Positions 24,951 through 36,821 of a DNA stretch of 64,000 nt are shown here, piece by piece. The stretch covers positions 5,897,501 to 5,961,500 of the forward strand of contig NC_083388.1 of assembly GCF_031755915.1 (NCBI RefSeq), given 5' to 3'. Numbering within the stretch: the stretch's first letter is position 1; every line of letters begins with the position of its first letter. The notes beneath the pieces were generated by a model. The model was not told the DNA's origin and searched no databases. It saw only the letters and a list, made by a program, of their open reading frames with translations. Both the position numbers and the translations under genes were made by a program. This stretch comes from Ziziphus jujuba (lineage: Eukaryota > Streptophyta > Magnoliopsida > Rosales > Rhamnaceae).

Positions 24951-26397
24951 GAGAAACTATTCAAATCCACCACACACAACTGAGCCAATATATAATAAAG
25001 AACTAAAAATTAATAAAGAAGATCGAACATATTAGAATTGTTGACCATGATTTCTAGAGTAAGTATTCTGAGCCTGTATCAACATTAAACAAGGTTTTAC
25101 ACTAAAATGTCATCTTCAAAAATACAACTTCATGTAGATTAATCAACTTTATTATCGGCTTCACGTCTAATAAAAACACAAATTGAGATTTGGGTCTTCC
25201 CCTTTAATTACAACCATAAGCTACTAGCCTCTATATGACAGCCAATCTTGTACCCTAAATAAAACAGAATTGTTTTAATATAGAGTAAGAGCTCTTTAGC
25301 TGTGATATTGTACTCATTAGATAGGTTTACAGAATCTCGTAAGTATAGAAATCACAAGTAGTAAATTAATGTAGTATTCAAACCTGAAGTGTTACTGTAC
25401 TCACTTCGATATCTTCAGCCAAAGAGCATTGCCACTACAAGGAGATGTTTGAGTGCATGAAAGATTTTTCCAGGTCGGATGTTTCTGATTCTAATAATTC
25501 CGAATATATCTGTACAAAACTTTGTAATATGTTAAAAGTTCCATGAACCTAAGAAAACTTATATAACTTTTAATATGTTAGGAGTTCCATGAACCTGATG
25601 CATCATGCAAGAGCTAGATAGTTAAAATATTTTACATTCTTAAGTTTGTTTTTTTCTAACACAACCTGTTTTTTGGACAAAAGTAATCACTGCATAAAAT
25701 TTAAATATGTCAACTATGTAGCTTGGGGTATTTGCACTTTAAGCCTTTATTTTTAAAATGTTGGAATAAATAAAATGTTGCAATAAAATTGTGATCTTCT
25801 ATTTACAATTTGTTATATATAGGTTTGAAGTCCAACTACTCCCAAACTATAGGCACCAAAAATGTAGTTACAAAATGATAATAATAGTAATAAACAAATT
25901 GGCAGGTAGACATAAGTGAACAAGTGGAAATCTATTGTATTCTCGATAGCCTACAAATACATGGATTGGCCTTCGACTATCTCTGCTTATTCATTCAGGG
26001 ATACAGAATTTTGGTCCAAACACCTTCAACTTTATTTATCAGATTCTTTTGGATGTGTGGCTTTGTGTGTGTGTGTGTGTGTGTGTGTGTATTTATGTGT
26101 GTGTATATTTCCAGCAGTTACAAATATTATAATTTCTCAAATAACAGAGAAAGGAATAATAAAGAAAAAACAAGCTCCATGCTCATATAGTCATATTTAA
26201 TTAATTAATGTTGAAAATTGTATTATTTTGGAAGAATATTAATGGTGATGAACTGAATTAATAAGATTGTATTTTCTCTCTGACCTAATTATTAAATGTA
26301 TGCCTCGTTGATACATCTCTACCACCACAAACATTAAATTTGTCTTCTTCAAGAAATTAATAAATAAATCATCATCATCTAAAGAGATAATACATAC
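24951..26397. other. Gene-free stretch with (GT)n
   Basis: No gene or element is recognised. A (GT)n microsatellite lies at 26064-26090. Confidence 0.45.
26064..26090 (+). repeat. (GT)n microsatellite
   Basis: A perfect GT run beyond the NLR-B 3' end. Confidence 0.95.
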
Positions 26398-26548
26398 CAT
26401 GTAATGTTGGGTTGTGATGAGGTAGCAGTAGTTTGATGGTCCTCCCAAAGCTTTTTAAGAGTTGTATTAACATCACCCTCCAAAAGCCTCTAGTATTCCA
26501 CGTCATCATTACTTGCAAGATCCAAACGCTGAATAAGCCAATCATGTT
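26398..26548 (-). pseudogene. NLR-B terminal exon, part 3 (C-terminal end)
   Basis: Across copia-1 the frame continues K-H-D-W-L-I-Q-R-L-D, then one TAG, then EGDVNTTLKKLWEDH, which fits the C-terminal W-E-G-D-x-N-x-T-x-x-x-L end of At4g27190-like receptors. A possible donor AT-G|GTATG lies at 26398; otherwise the frame runs on to a stop near 26239. Confidence 0.75.
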
Positions 26549-27039
26549 TTAGTTGTTGTGGTTCTCTGACCATTTTAGAGAAGAAATGTGAGAAGAAAAA
26601 TAAAAATAAATCTATTACTCTCTTAAAAATAGATTACAAAACACGAAACTTCTCTCTTGGAGGATTCTCACGTGGAACCTGTCTCTACACTATCAAATTC
26701 TCTCTGGAATTGCTCACTCTTCTCTCAAGCTCTCTCTGGAAGTTAGACACTCTCTCATGGAGTTTACTCTCAACACTCCCCACTTAGGATGATATTGAGC
26801 TTTCTTGGGTTTGCTTGCCATGCATGCAATGGGATAAGCCTATTTATAGGCTTACAAGCTCTGACAGTTGTCCACAATTGTTGAGCAAGTTGGAGTTCGG
26901 TGTTAAATGCAGCAATGGCCATTGTCACAAATGGTGAGTTGCTGGTTTCACACTGTCGGTGCAGTGTGGTGTAGCTGGACTTCACAATTCTACCCCTCCA
27001 GCTGCATTTAAACTAATGGCCATCTGCCATCCATTCCAG

Positions 27040-27794
27040 CTATGTCTCTGCACAGCTTAGCTTCTCTTGAGCAATGAATTTTGTTAGCATATCCACTGGA
27101 TTCTCCTTTGTATGGATCTTCATCAGTTTCAACAACTGTTGATCTATTACTTCGCGTATCCAATGATAGTGGATATCAATGTGCTTTGTACGGGAATGAT
27201 ACATTAAGTTCTTGCTCAAATCTATGGCACTTTGGTTATCACAATGTATCTTGTAGTTTTCTTGCTTGATGCCCAATTTTGTGAGAAAACGTTTTAACCA
27301 CAATGTTTCCTTACCCGCCTCTGCTGCAGCAATGTACTCTGCTTCTGTAGTGGATAAAACAACATACTTTTGCAATCTTGACTGCCATGACACCGCTCCC
27401 CTTGCAAAAGTGTAGAGATAACATGATGTAGACTTTCTATTATCGAGTCATAAGCTCTTATTTAGCTTACATACGATTCTTTCCTTGAAACCTCAAATCC
27501 TTCTAGCTGCTCCATGTAGATTTTCTCATGTAAATCACTGTGAAGAAATGTTTTCTTCACATCCATCTATTAAAGCTCTAGGTTTAAACTTGCTACTAAA
27601 CCAAAAATGACTCGAATTGAGGTCATTTTTACTACTGGTGAAAAAATCTCGTCAAAGTCAATTCCTTTCTTCTGAAGAAATCCTTTGACCACCAATCGAG
27701 CTTCGTATTTCGCTACCCTTTTGCTGCCATCTTTCTTGAGCTTGACCACCCATTTATTCTTTAGTGACTTCTTTCCTGTTGGAAGCTTAACCAA
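27040..27794 (-). pseudogene. Copia-1 reverse transcriptase fragment and RNase H
   Basis: The N-terminal RT part ([40 protein letters not shown]) ends at stops after VASLNLEL. Only scraps continue to GFEV before the sequence jumps to the end of RNase H (VVLSTTEAEYIAAAEAG, CDNQSAIDLSKN, RTKHIDIHYHWIRE). The missing central block would have held the YVDD catalytic site, so the element cannot move by itself. Confidence 0.88.
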
Positions 27795-28462
27795 CTCATA
27801 AGTATGATTTTTCTACAAAGATTCCATCTTATCTTGCATTGCTTGCAACCACTTTTCCTTGTTTTAATGAGAAATAGATTCCTGGAAACTCTTTGGCTCC
27901 CCTTATTCAGTAAATAGAATATACTTAGATTCTGGAAATCTCTTTGATGAAATTCGACCTCTCTCAAATCTCCAAACTTGTAAACTACTGGCTTCAAGAG
28001 GTGTACCATCATTTAACTACTGTGATGGCCCTGCAGCTTCTTAAAAGGATTGAGTCTCCCCCTGCTCAACGTCCCCTTCTTCCTCCTGGTTTGCTTCTGG
28101 CATATCTTCACGCACCTCATTATCCTCTTTGGCTATTTGTGCTGGTGCTAGAGTAGGACCAAAATTCTCAGCACTAGAACTACAATTAGAAGACATTCTA
28201 GGCTAGAACTACAATTAGGAGACATTCTGGGCTTTTTGATGTCTTCCATTGTCTGGTTTTTATGTAATATTACATCTCTGCTTCTACTAACTTTCCTTAT
28301 TTTCGAGTCCCATAACCTGTATCCGTATTCTTCATCTCCATATCCTATAAAGATGCATGGAGGAGATCTTACATCGAGCTTCTATATGAGCTCCTTGGAT
28401 ACATGTACATAAGCTAAACAACCAAATACTCTTAAGTGAGAGTAGGAGGGAATCTTACCCGA

Positions 28463-30378
28463 TCATACTTTCTCTGGAATTTCAAAATTCAACGGTACTG
28501 ACGGTAATCTGTTGATTAAATAGCAGATGGCACGAACAACTTCTCCCCAGAATGGCTTTGGCAGCGTAGCCATACTAATCATGCTTCTGACCTTTTCCGT
28601 AATTATCCAGTTCATCATCTCGGCTACTCCGTTATGTTGTGGGGTGCAAGGGACCATCTTCTCATGTCAAATGCCGTGTCTTATGCAATAGGATCGAACT
28701 CCTTTGAAGTATACTTGCCTCCATTATCTGCGCGGAGACATTTCAGCTTCTTTCCTGTTTCATGCTCTATCATGGCATGAAATAGTTTGAAGTAATCCAA
28801 TACCTGGTCCTTTGTCTTCAAGAAGTATACCCACACCTTCCGAGAAGCATCATCAATGAAGGTCAAAAAATACCTGTTGTCACTTAGTGATTCCACCTCC
28901 ATGGGACCACAAACATTAGAGTGCACCAGACTAAGCAACTCTGATCTTCTCGATGCATAGGAACTAAAAGAGACTCTATGTTGCTTACCAAACAAGCAGT
29001 GACTGCAAGGATTTAGCATAACATCCTTGCAAACAGTGATAATCTTTTTGTTTGCCAAAGTAGACAACCCTTTTTCACTCATGTGACCAAGTTTCTGGTG
29101 CTACAGATTTTGAGATGCCTCTTACAATGTTGAGGCTGTCTGCACATATCTTCACATGAGTCTTGTATAACATTCCATAAATATGTCCTCGGGCAATAAT
29201 TATGGCACCTCTCATCATTTTCCATATGCCTTTGCTGAAATGGTTATCATAGCCTTACTTATCTAAGGCTGCTCCCGAAAGTAGATTAAGTCGAAGGTCT
29301 GGAACATGACGGATATCATTCAAAGTGATTGTACAACCAACATTTTTTTTTACCTGAATATCACCAGTTCCCACTATTTTTGTGAAACTGAAATTTTCCA
29401 TCTTTACTGTACCAAAGTCTCCTGCTTTGTACATTTTGAAGAAATCTCTATGTGGAGTGACATGGTAGGATGCTGCAGTATCGACTACCCACTCAATGTC
29501 TTGGGTTGATATATGAAGGTATGTCTCTTCTTTAGTGGAGCAGAGCGCCACTTCTCCTATAACAGTGACTAGTATCTCTCCATCCTTTTTCGACTGATTA
29601 CCTTGGAGTCTCTGCTTTCTCAACAACTTTCTGCAGTTCTTTTTCAAGTGACCCTCCATGCCATAATGATAGCATTTATATGATGATTTCCTACCGTCTG
29701 TAGATCTACCTCTGCTCTTTCTCCTTCCTCTCCCCCCTATCTCGACCACCTCTTTGCTGTCTTCTCTTTCTGTGACGAGGGCATGTGATTGGTCCATGCC
29801 AATGTCTTTTCTCCTGGCCTCTTCATTAAATAAGGCATCCTTAACCATAGATATAGTAAGTTTTCCATTCGGGGCTAAATTACTGAGAGAGACTACCAAT
29901 GTCTCCCAACTTATCGAAGAGAGATTAGAAGTAGGAGAGCTTGATCATCATCCCCTAGTTAGTAATCCACAGCAGATAGTTGATTTACCAAGCTCTGGAA
30001 CTCACTGGTATGCTCGACTACAGAAGTTTCACTCTGTGATTTTAGATTTACCAATCACTTAAGCAATAGGGCTTTGTTCTAAGCAGTCTTGGTTTGGTAC
30101 ATTTCCTCCAATTTTGTCCAGAGGAAATATGCATCCATGTCCTTCGCTACATGATGGAAGACACTGTGGTTGATCCATTGCCTAATCTGACTGATCATTT
30201 TCTTGTTTAATTTCTTCCATTTTGCTTCTTTGCTGGGATCATGGTTTGCTCCTTTAGCTTCTATAGGATTAAACAAATCCTTACAATTGAGGAGATCTTC
30301 CATCCGAGGTCTCCAAAGTATATAATTTGTGGCAGTGAGCTTAACCATAGCTCCCGAAGATGATTCTTCCATTGACAT
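28463..30378 (-). pseudogene. Copia-1 gag, protease and integrase, broken
   Basis: Gag begins at 30378 (MSMEESSSGAMVKL; W-R-P-R-M-E-D-L-L typical of UBN2 gag). A frame break lies near 30070-29900. A zinc knuckle near 29660 has its second Cys replaced by Tyr (C-Y-H-Y). The protease motif DTAAS is near 29480; some copia lineages use this form of the site. The integrase region shows CSHCLFGKQHR, FLTFIDDASRKVWVYFL, RADNGGKYT and PQHNGVAE, with stops near 28681 and 28460. Confidence 0.88.
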
Positions 30379-31244
30379 AATGACTTGATAAAAAACAGAG
30401 CTGAATTTGGTAAAATGAAGTTAACCATTGCATTCGGAACGGCCGAAAATGGTAGACTTGACTTGTCCGAGGTCAAAATATAATTACCAGAAATTTTAGG
30501 GCAAAAATGCAGTTTTCCAAAATTTTGGAGTCAAACTATAAATATAGAACTACAGTGGTCAATATGTAAATTTTGAAAATATAGGGGTTGTTCCGTAATT
30601 TCAAAAATTTTTGCTGGCGTCGCAGATTGTGATGACGTGGTGATAGCGTGGCTGATGATGTGTTGGATCGCGTGGCTGATGTGTCTGATGACGTGTCAGC
30701 TGACGTGGTCATTTTCAACCTCCAGACGGAGTGTGTGGGGCGTGACCTATTATAGAAAATTTTGGGAGGCGCGTGTGGGCGCGTTGAACATTGCGTTACT
30801 CTTCTAAGAACTTCTTTTTTCTCATCTCGTCGTGTTCTTTCACCTGGTATTTTTAAATTATCGATTTGAATAACTTTTTGAAACACCATCTTGAAGAACA
30901 GATGCTATGTTTCTTCAAATTTGGAACCCAAGCTCTCAACCTGGAGCTCTGATACCACTTGTTGTGGTTCTCAAACCATTTTAGAGAAGAAATGTGAGAA
31001 AAAAAATAAAAATAAATCTATTACTCTCTTGCAAATAGATTACAAAATACGAAACTTCTCTCTTAGAGGATTCTCATGTGGAACCTCTCTCTACACTATC
31101 AAATTCTCTCTGGAATTGCTCACTCTTCTCTCAAGCTTTCTTTGGAGTTTAAACACTTTCTCTTGGAGTTTACTCTCAACACTCCCCACTTGGGATGATA
31201 TTGAGCTTTCTTGAATTTGCTTACCATGCATGCAACTGGATAAG

Positions 31245-31598
31245 TGTAACAACCCAGTCCACCCGTATGAGATATTGTCCGCTGTGGGCCCAGCTCGCAC
31301 GGTTTTAAAAGGCCTCTCAAGGGAAAGGTATTCACACCCTTTTATAAGGTATGCTTTGTTCCCCTTTCCAACCGATGTAGGATCTCACAATCCACCTCCT
31401 TTAGGGCCCACCGTCTCAGTAGCACACTGATCCGGGTCTGGCTCTGATACCAACTGTAACAGCCCAGTCCACCTACATGAGATATTGTCTGCTTTGGGCC
31501 AGCCTGCATGATTTTAAAAGGCCTCTCAAGGAAAAGGTATCCACATCCTTTTATAAAGCATGCTTCGCTCTCCTTTCCAACTGATGTGAGATCTCACA
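31245..31598 (-). mobile_element. TRIM-1: miniature LTR retroelement nested in the copia-1 LTR
   Basis: Two LTRs (31245-31389, 145 bp; 31455-31598, 144 bp) begin TGTAACA and end TCTCACA. The inner part carries the complement of the primer site, GCTCTGATACCA (31441-31452). Flanks ATAAG (31240-31244) and ATGAG (31599-31603) are a 5-bp duplication with one change. It is related to TRIM-2 but lacks the roughly 150-bp block inside the TRIM-2 LTRs. The uninterrupted LTR at 26554-26986 shows the unoccupied site. Confidence 0.92.
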
Positions 31599-31787
31599 AT
31601 GAGCCTATTTATAGGCTTACAAGGTCGGTTGCAAGGCCACCATCTTCAACAAGTTCTGACAATTGCCCACAATTGTTGAACAAGTTGGAGTTCGGTGTTA
31701 AATGCAACAATGGCCATTGTCAAAAAATGGTGAGCTGCTAGTTTCACACTGTTGGTGCAGTGTGGTGCAGCTAGACTTCACATTAGT

Positions 31788-32134
31788 TTAATTGTTATTC
31801 TATACAGCCTCGGGGTGTATACAGTACCATGAGAAAGAGTCCTCATCTCAGGGTATTTAATCACAATTAATTGTTCCAAATTCGAAAGTCTTATTATGTT
31901 ATTACCAGCGTAGAACTTTCCAAGGCTGCACAAGTCATCAAGATGTAAAATCTTCAGGTTGCTAAACCCAATCTTGTTTTGATCTGTTTCAACATCACAT
32001 TCTGCTTCATGATTGTTCCCAATTATCTGTGTCATTTTTTTGCAATTGCGTACTTTCATTTATGTAAGTTGTTGCAGACTTTTAGCCACTGCTGCCGAAG
32101 CCATTAAAATTTCCAATGCATCGCAATCTGATAC
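31788..32134 (-). pseudogene. NLR-B terminal LRR exon, part 2
   Basis: Joined in frame to part 1, it reads S-D-C-D-A-L-E-I-L, SLQQLT, then TAA where an ordinary codon is expected, then MKVRNCKKMTQIIGN, KILHLDDLCSLGKFYAGN and LEQLIVIKYPEMRTLS. It is cut at RITIKL by copia-1. Confidence 0.85.
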
Positions 32135-32788
32135 TGTAAGAGTCCAATCCACCCACATGAGATATTGTCCATTTTAGGCCCAGCCCGCACGGCTTTAAAA
32201 GACCTCTTAGTGGTTTAGGGGTCCCACCCCTTCACCTGCTAGTCCCACTGACCTAGACCTCCCAGGCCCAACCGAGATATTGTCCGTTTTGGAAGCTAGA
32301 TGGTGAGCCCAATCCTACCCCTCACAGTTTTATTTCCTCACATGAAGGCCTCTCAAGGGAAAGGTATCCACACCCTCTTATAAGGCATGCTTTGTTCCCC
32401 TTTCCAACCGATGTGGGATTTCACAATCCACCCCCATTGGGACCCAGCGTCATCGCTGACACACCGATCTGGGTCTGGCTCTGATACCAACTGTAACAGT
32501 CCAGTCCATCCGCATGAGATATTGTTCGCTTTGGGCCCAGCCCACACGGTTTTAAAAGGCCTCTCAGTGGTTTAGAGGTCCCACCCTTTCACCTGCCAGT
32601 CCCACTGGTTCGAGCCTCCCACGCCCAACCGAGATATTGTTCGCTTTAGAAGCTAGGTGGGGAGCCCAATCCTACCCCTCACAGTTTTGTTTCCTCACAG
32701 GAAGGCCTCTTGAGGGTAAGGGAAAGGTATCCATACGCTCTCATACGCCATGTTTCGTTCCCCTTTCCAACCGATGTGGGACTTCACA
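32135..32788 (-). mobile_element. TRIM-2: miniature LTR retroelement, 654 bp
   Basis: Two LTRs (32135-32425, 291 bp; 32492-32788, 297 bp) begin TGTAA and end TTTCACA/CTTCACA. The short inner part ends in GCTCTGATACCA (32478-32489), the complement of the Met-tRNA primer site, next to the right LTR, so the element reads on the minus strand. A perfect 5-bp duplication GATAC flanks it (32130-32134, 32789-32793). It has no coding capacity. It sits inside an LRR exon, whose frame would be continuous without it. Confidence 0.93.
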
Positions 32789-33218
32789 GATACACTCAAA
32801 CTTGCCAAATTTTGGGAACACATTGAAGAAGTCATTAGGCTATTTAATCTCTCACACCTTAATACATTCAAAACTTCCACAACCCGAAAGGTTTTACATG
32901 TTTGGACACCTTCGTCACAGAGATGCATCAACTTTGGAAGTGCATCCAAATCCAATTTTCTTAAAGGCATGAGTATGTCAAGTGCTTCATCAGAACTTAT
33001 TAGTGATTCCATGATTGGACTGCGAATACAAAAAAACTCAAGATGTTCAAGTCTTTGAACAAATTTGAATGAAATTTATATGATTAAGAGAATTTGGAAT
33101 CCAACTCTATACTCTTTAACTTTGGAAAAGGCAATGTTGAAGACTGATTACCATGCCATATCCCACTAATGACTTCAATCTTGTGAATCTTCAGTACTTC
33201 TAAGTTTGGGAATTTAAC
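32789..33218 (-). pseudogene. NLR-B terminal LRR exon, part 1
   Basis: It is homologous to NLR-A exon 5. The acceptor CAG of NLR-A is CAA here (base 33219), destroying the splice site. A stop follows KSIELDSKFS, and one base is missing shortly after. LRR words continue as ALPKLMHLC, VVEVLNVLRCERLNSL and SMCSQNLASLSVS before TRIM-2. Confidence 0.85.
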
Positions 33219-33300
33219 TTGATTATTAAGATATTTAATAATAAACAAATAAGTAAATAAAAACAATTAAAAAAAGAAAGAAAGAAAGAGAGGAAACTAC

Positions 33301-33782
33301 CTTATCTTTGATGAAGAGAGGTTGTTTATTGACTGATTCTATTTCTTCATTTTCATTGTTAATGTGACTTGGAAGAGAGTCGCTAATGAAAGCCTCCATT
33401 TTTCCACAATTTTTTATATCTAGTTTTTTTAATGATGAACATCCAATACAATCTCCGGCATAAAACCTCTTAAGTTTTGGAAGATCATATAGCTTAAGAG
33501 ATCCAAGTTGAGGTAACAAAATCTTTCCCAACTTTTCTTGTCCTGCTGATTCTTCTGTGGAAACTACCTCTTTTATGTTTTCACATCCATGTATCTCCAG
33601 CCGTTCTAAATGCACGAGACTTCCACACAAAGATGAAGGTATTAGACTTTTCAAATTATCACACTTTTTCACAGTCATTCTTTTTAAATTATTCTCGAAC
33701 TTTCAAGAAGCTGCGTGTCCCACATCATTTGGTAACTATTAAGTGACTGGAAATACAGTTCCTCCATGTTGGGGAACTCAAC
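33301..33782 (-). pseudogene. NLR-B cassette B exon, frameshifted
   Basis: It is the counterpart of 334-816, with acceptor TAG at 33783-33785 and donor GTAG below 33301. It is 482 nt against 483: a T is lost in the run near 33701-33703, so the frame opened by VEFPNMEELYF reaches a stop within a few codons. Past the deletion the LRR frame is intact ([19 protein letters not shown] to PLFIKDK), with many amino-acid differences from NLR-A. Confidence 0.9.
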
Positions 33783-34767
33783 CTATGGGATAAATAATAA
33801 ATAATAGTCAATCACTCATTGTTTGAAATAATAATCAGTCACTTAACAAAGCATGGCACGTGGGCTTAATTATTTATTTAAGACAATGCTATGAATTAAA
33901 AATTACATTGACAACTAATTCATATAAACTATATATGTGGGGAAGTTCGCATTGCGTAAAGGTTAATATTTGGCATTGCCACACCAAATAATAACAATAC
34001 TAATAATAACTATAACTCACTACAATAAGTAAATTATCAAAATAAATTTATCTTTTGGCCAAATAAATTTCCTAATTTTTCTTCGCTAAGAAAATAAATT
34101 TCCTAATTAAAAGTTTAGTTTAAAGCAAATGTGTTTTCAATGAAACTAAAGGTACCTTTTAGTCAAAATTTACTTTGTGATAAAAAATTACAACGTACAA
34201 TGTAACATTAGGTTATAAAACATTTTGTTATCTAGGTCTATGCTTGCTTTTGGTGAAAAGTAACCAAACATAGGATTTCATATTTGGCCCCCCAAAAAAA
34301 TAGAACGACATAGCATTTTATCACCAAATTATGGTTGTGATATCGAATATATAACATCTTGTGACAACATATATATGCCTGCAAAATATAATTTGAATTG
34401 GCAATTGCACACCATAAATGGTTAGACAAATTTGAGATCAAGTATAAAAAAGGGAAAGAGAGAAAATTAATAATAAAAAGTAAACAGGACTATAACACTT
34501 ACAAAAAGGACAAGTAATACAAATATAAATAAGACATTTCACTTTTAACTTTTATAAAAGCTTTTAGAATTGATTATTTTGACCTCATCTAAAAATGGAA
34601 GTTATATATATAAATATATACACTCCGATTCAAATAGCGTTTATCTTAATTTATTAAATTAATGATAAAAAACTTAATTTGAGAATTCATTCCAAAAGTA
34701 AAACCGAAAATTAAATACAGAAGACACACACATATATATACACTACACATACATACATGCATACATA

Positions 34768-34802
<35 letters not shown>

Positions 34803-34910
34803 ATAATTGGATTGATAATTTTTTCTTTTTTATGTGGCGACCAATATGGATGAGATAATTTGGCATACAAAATATCCTCACTATAAGGTCTTCACATCTT
34901 TACTATACCG

Positions 34911-34941
<31 letters not shown>

Positions 34942-36821
34942 CAAACAGCTCTACAACTTAAGAAGATTATCATTTGATCGAAGAGAAATTGGTTTGGTCA
35001 ACAAGTTCTTACTTTGAATTTCATCCTTGAACGCTTATGATTTGATAGCAATAGTATAAATTAATTAAGTTTGAATAGGAGTTTTGGCATTACTCTACAC
35101 TAGAAGAAACGATAATGTGTCTTGTATTCGTTAACTTTAATTAATTAACAACCAATACAATTCATAATAGAAATGTTAATAATTGTTACGTGGGATAAAA
35201 CAAAACATTTTGTTATCCAGATCTATGCTTGCCTTTGGTAAAAGTGTACCCAAACATAGCATTTTATATGTCGCCCATTAAAAAAAAAAAAAAAAAAAAG
35301 ACAGCATTTTATCGCCATATTATGTTTTTTTTTTTTTTTAATTCAATCACCAAATTATGGTAGTGATCAAATATATAAAATATTGTCACAACATATATAT
35401 ATATATATATATAAGTGCAAAATATACTGAGTTCGCAATTCCACCCCATAAATGGTTAATCATATATTCATATCAAATATTAAAAAAAAAAAAAGAAACA
35501 GAGAAAATTAATAATAAAAAATAAACAAGATTATAAGAACATCTCCAATAGCTTTGTAGATTATTTCCTATGTGGCACATAAATTGAGAGGATTTCTAGT
35601 TTATGTGGTATAAATGTTCATTTGATAAACATTCAATCCAAAAATGATTCTCTAATGGTTTTTATCTAAATCTCAATTAATTAATGATATCTCTTTAAAT
35701 TTTTCTATAAAAAAGAATAATAATTAATAATGTTTTATTTATCATTTTTTTCTTTCTGAAAAATATTTTAATGAGGAATATTTTGATGGGTTATACTGTC
35801 TAGCAGACCATCTTTGACAGTATTTATTTTATTTTTTTACTGCACCAGTTTAAAAGAGTTTATAGACAAAGCTATTAGAGATACTTTTTTTTTTTCCCCT
35901 TTTATTAAATCTATGTCCATATTTTTCATGTGGCGACATTTGCACTCCACTAAAATTTTACACAGTTTACTTTTAACTTTTAGAGTATCTCTAAAGGTTA
36001 TGTCCATTGGAACTTAGGTGGCAAGGGATTTGGAAAATGTTAAAGCTTGGAAAGCATAGTATCTATTAATGAACAATGTCTATTTAAATTTCTTTTCCAA
36101 TGGATCATGTTTAAAATTTTAAATGAAATGAGTTGGCATTCTGTAAGAGGAGATGAGAAGAGATGAGAAACAAAAGGCTGTAAATTAATGATAAGAAAGG
36201 AGAAAGGAGAAAGAAGAGGGAATATATTGAATTTATGATTCACATTGTCTAACAAATCTCCTACGAAGAGAGGGTACAATTTCTTTTCTTTTCTTCTTTT
36301 TTTTTTTTCTTTTTTTTCACTTCACCTTAACAAATCTCTTGCACATGCCAGTAGAAAATATTGTTTTAAAAGGTTATTTATCCATTTGATGTGGTAAAAA
36401 TATTTTTAGACGGATAGAACTAATTGATATTCTATTGAAGATGCTCCTATAGAATTTTTTGAACAGACTAATCTAACCTTGCTTAAAAATGGAAGTGATA
36501 TATGTATACACATATAGTTTTGATCTAGTGAGCTACTTAGCTCACCTTATGGTCAATGATATGATGTGCACAATACTCAATGCGGGCAAAAAAAAATTGC
36601 ATAAAATTTTCATTTAAAAAAAAAATTAGTATAAGTAAATTGGCCGCTATTAAAAGATTCATATTCCTTTCTAAGTTTTTCATATTAAAGAATGAAAAAT
36701 AAAAAGATATTGAAAATTAATATCACCATTTACAATTTTCAAATTTTACTCCTATGCAACTAACCATAAGATAAACTAAGTGGTTCACTAGATCATAATT
36801 CGATATATACACACACATAGG
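33783..36821. other. NLR-B intron/spacer, homologous to 817-3640
   Basis: It is colinear with NLR-A intron 3 (for example TTGGTAAAAGTGTA near 35235, and the TTTGATCGAAGAGAAAT motif near 34975). It holds (TA)n tracts (34771-34798, 34916-34940, 35395-35412) and MITE-like elements. No gene is recognised. Confidence 0.6.
35537..35886. mobile_element. MITE-like element, copy 3 (NLR-B side)
   Basis: The ends are GAACATCTCCAATAGC at the left and GCTATTAGAGATAC at the right. It sits at the position that corresponds to the 2776 copy, so it was probably present before the two blocks duplicated. A second possible MITE with weaker ends (AGAGTATCTC near 35980; GATGCTCCTATAG near 36440) follows. Confidence 0.55.

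Larger units (their letters stand above)
26554..31782 (-). mobile_element. Copia-1: deleted Ty1/copia retrotransposon
   Basis: On the minus strand, the 5' LTR is 31782-30960 (carrying TRIM-1) and the 3' LTR 26986-26554 (433 bp). The Met-tRNA primer site lies at 30957-30946, and a purine tract (GGAGGGG) sits before the 3' LTR. A perfect 5-bp duplication TTAGT flanks the element (26549-26553, 31783-31787). Much of the reverse transcriptase, including YVDD, has been deleted near 27400-27500. The element splits the terminal LRR exon of NLR-B. Confidence 0.95.

Noticed and set aside
30536..30889. 117-codon minus-strand open frame in the copia-1 leader, Ser/Thr-rich
   Set aside because: It lies between the primer site and gag, has no domain, and is likely untranslated leader.
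31245..32788. TRIM-1 and TRIM-2 as Cassandra elements (which carry 5S rRNA sequence)
   Set aside because: No 5S-like promoter or 5S sequence is visible in the LTRs.
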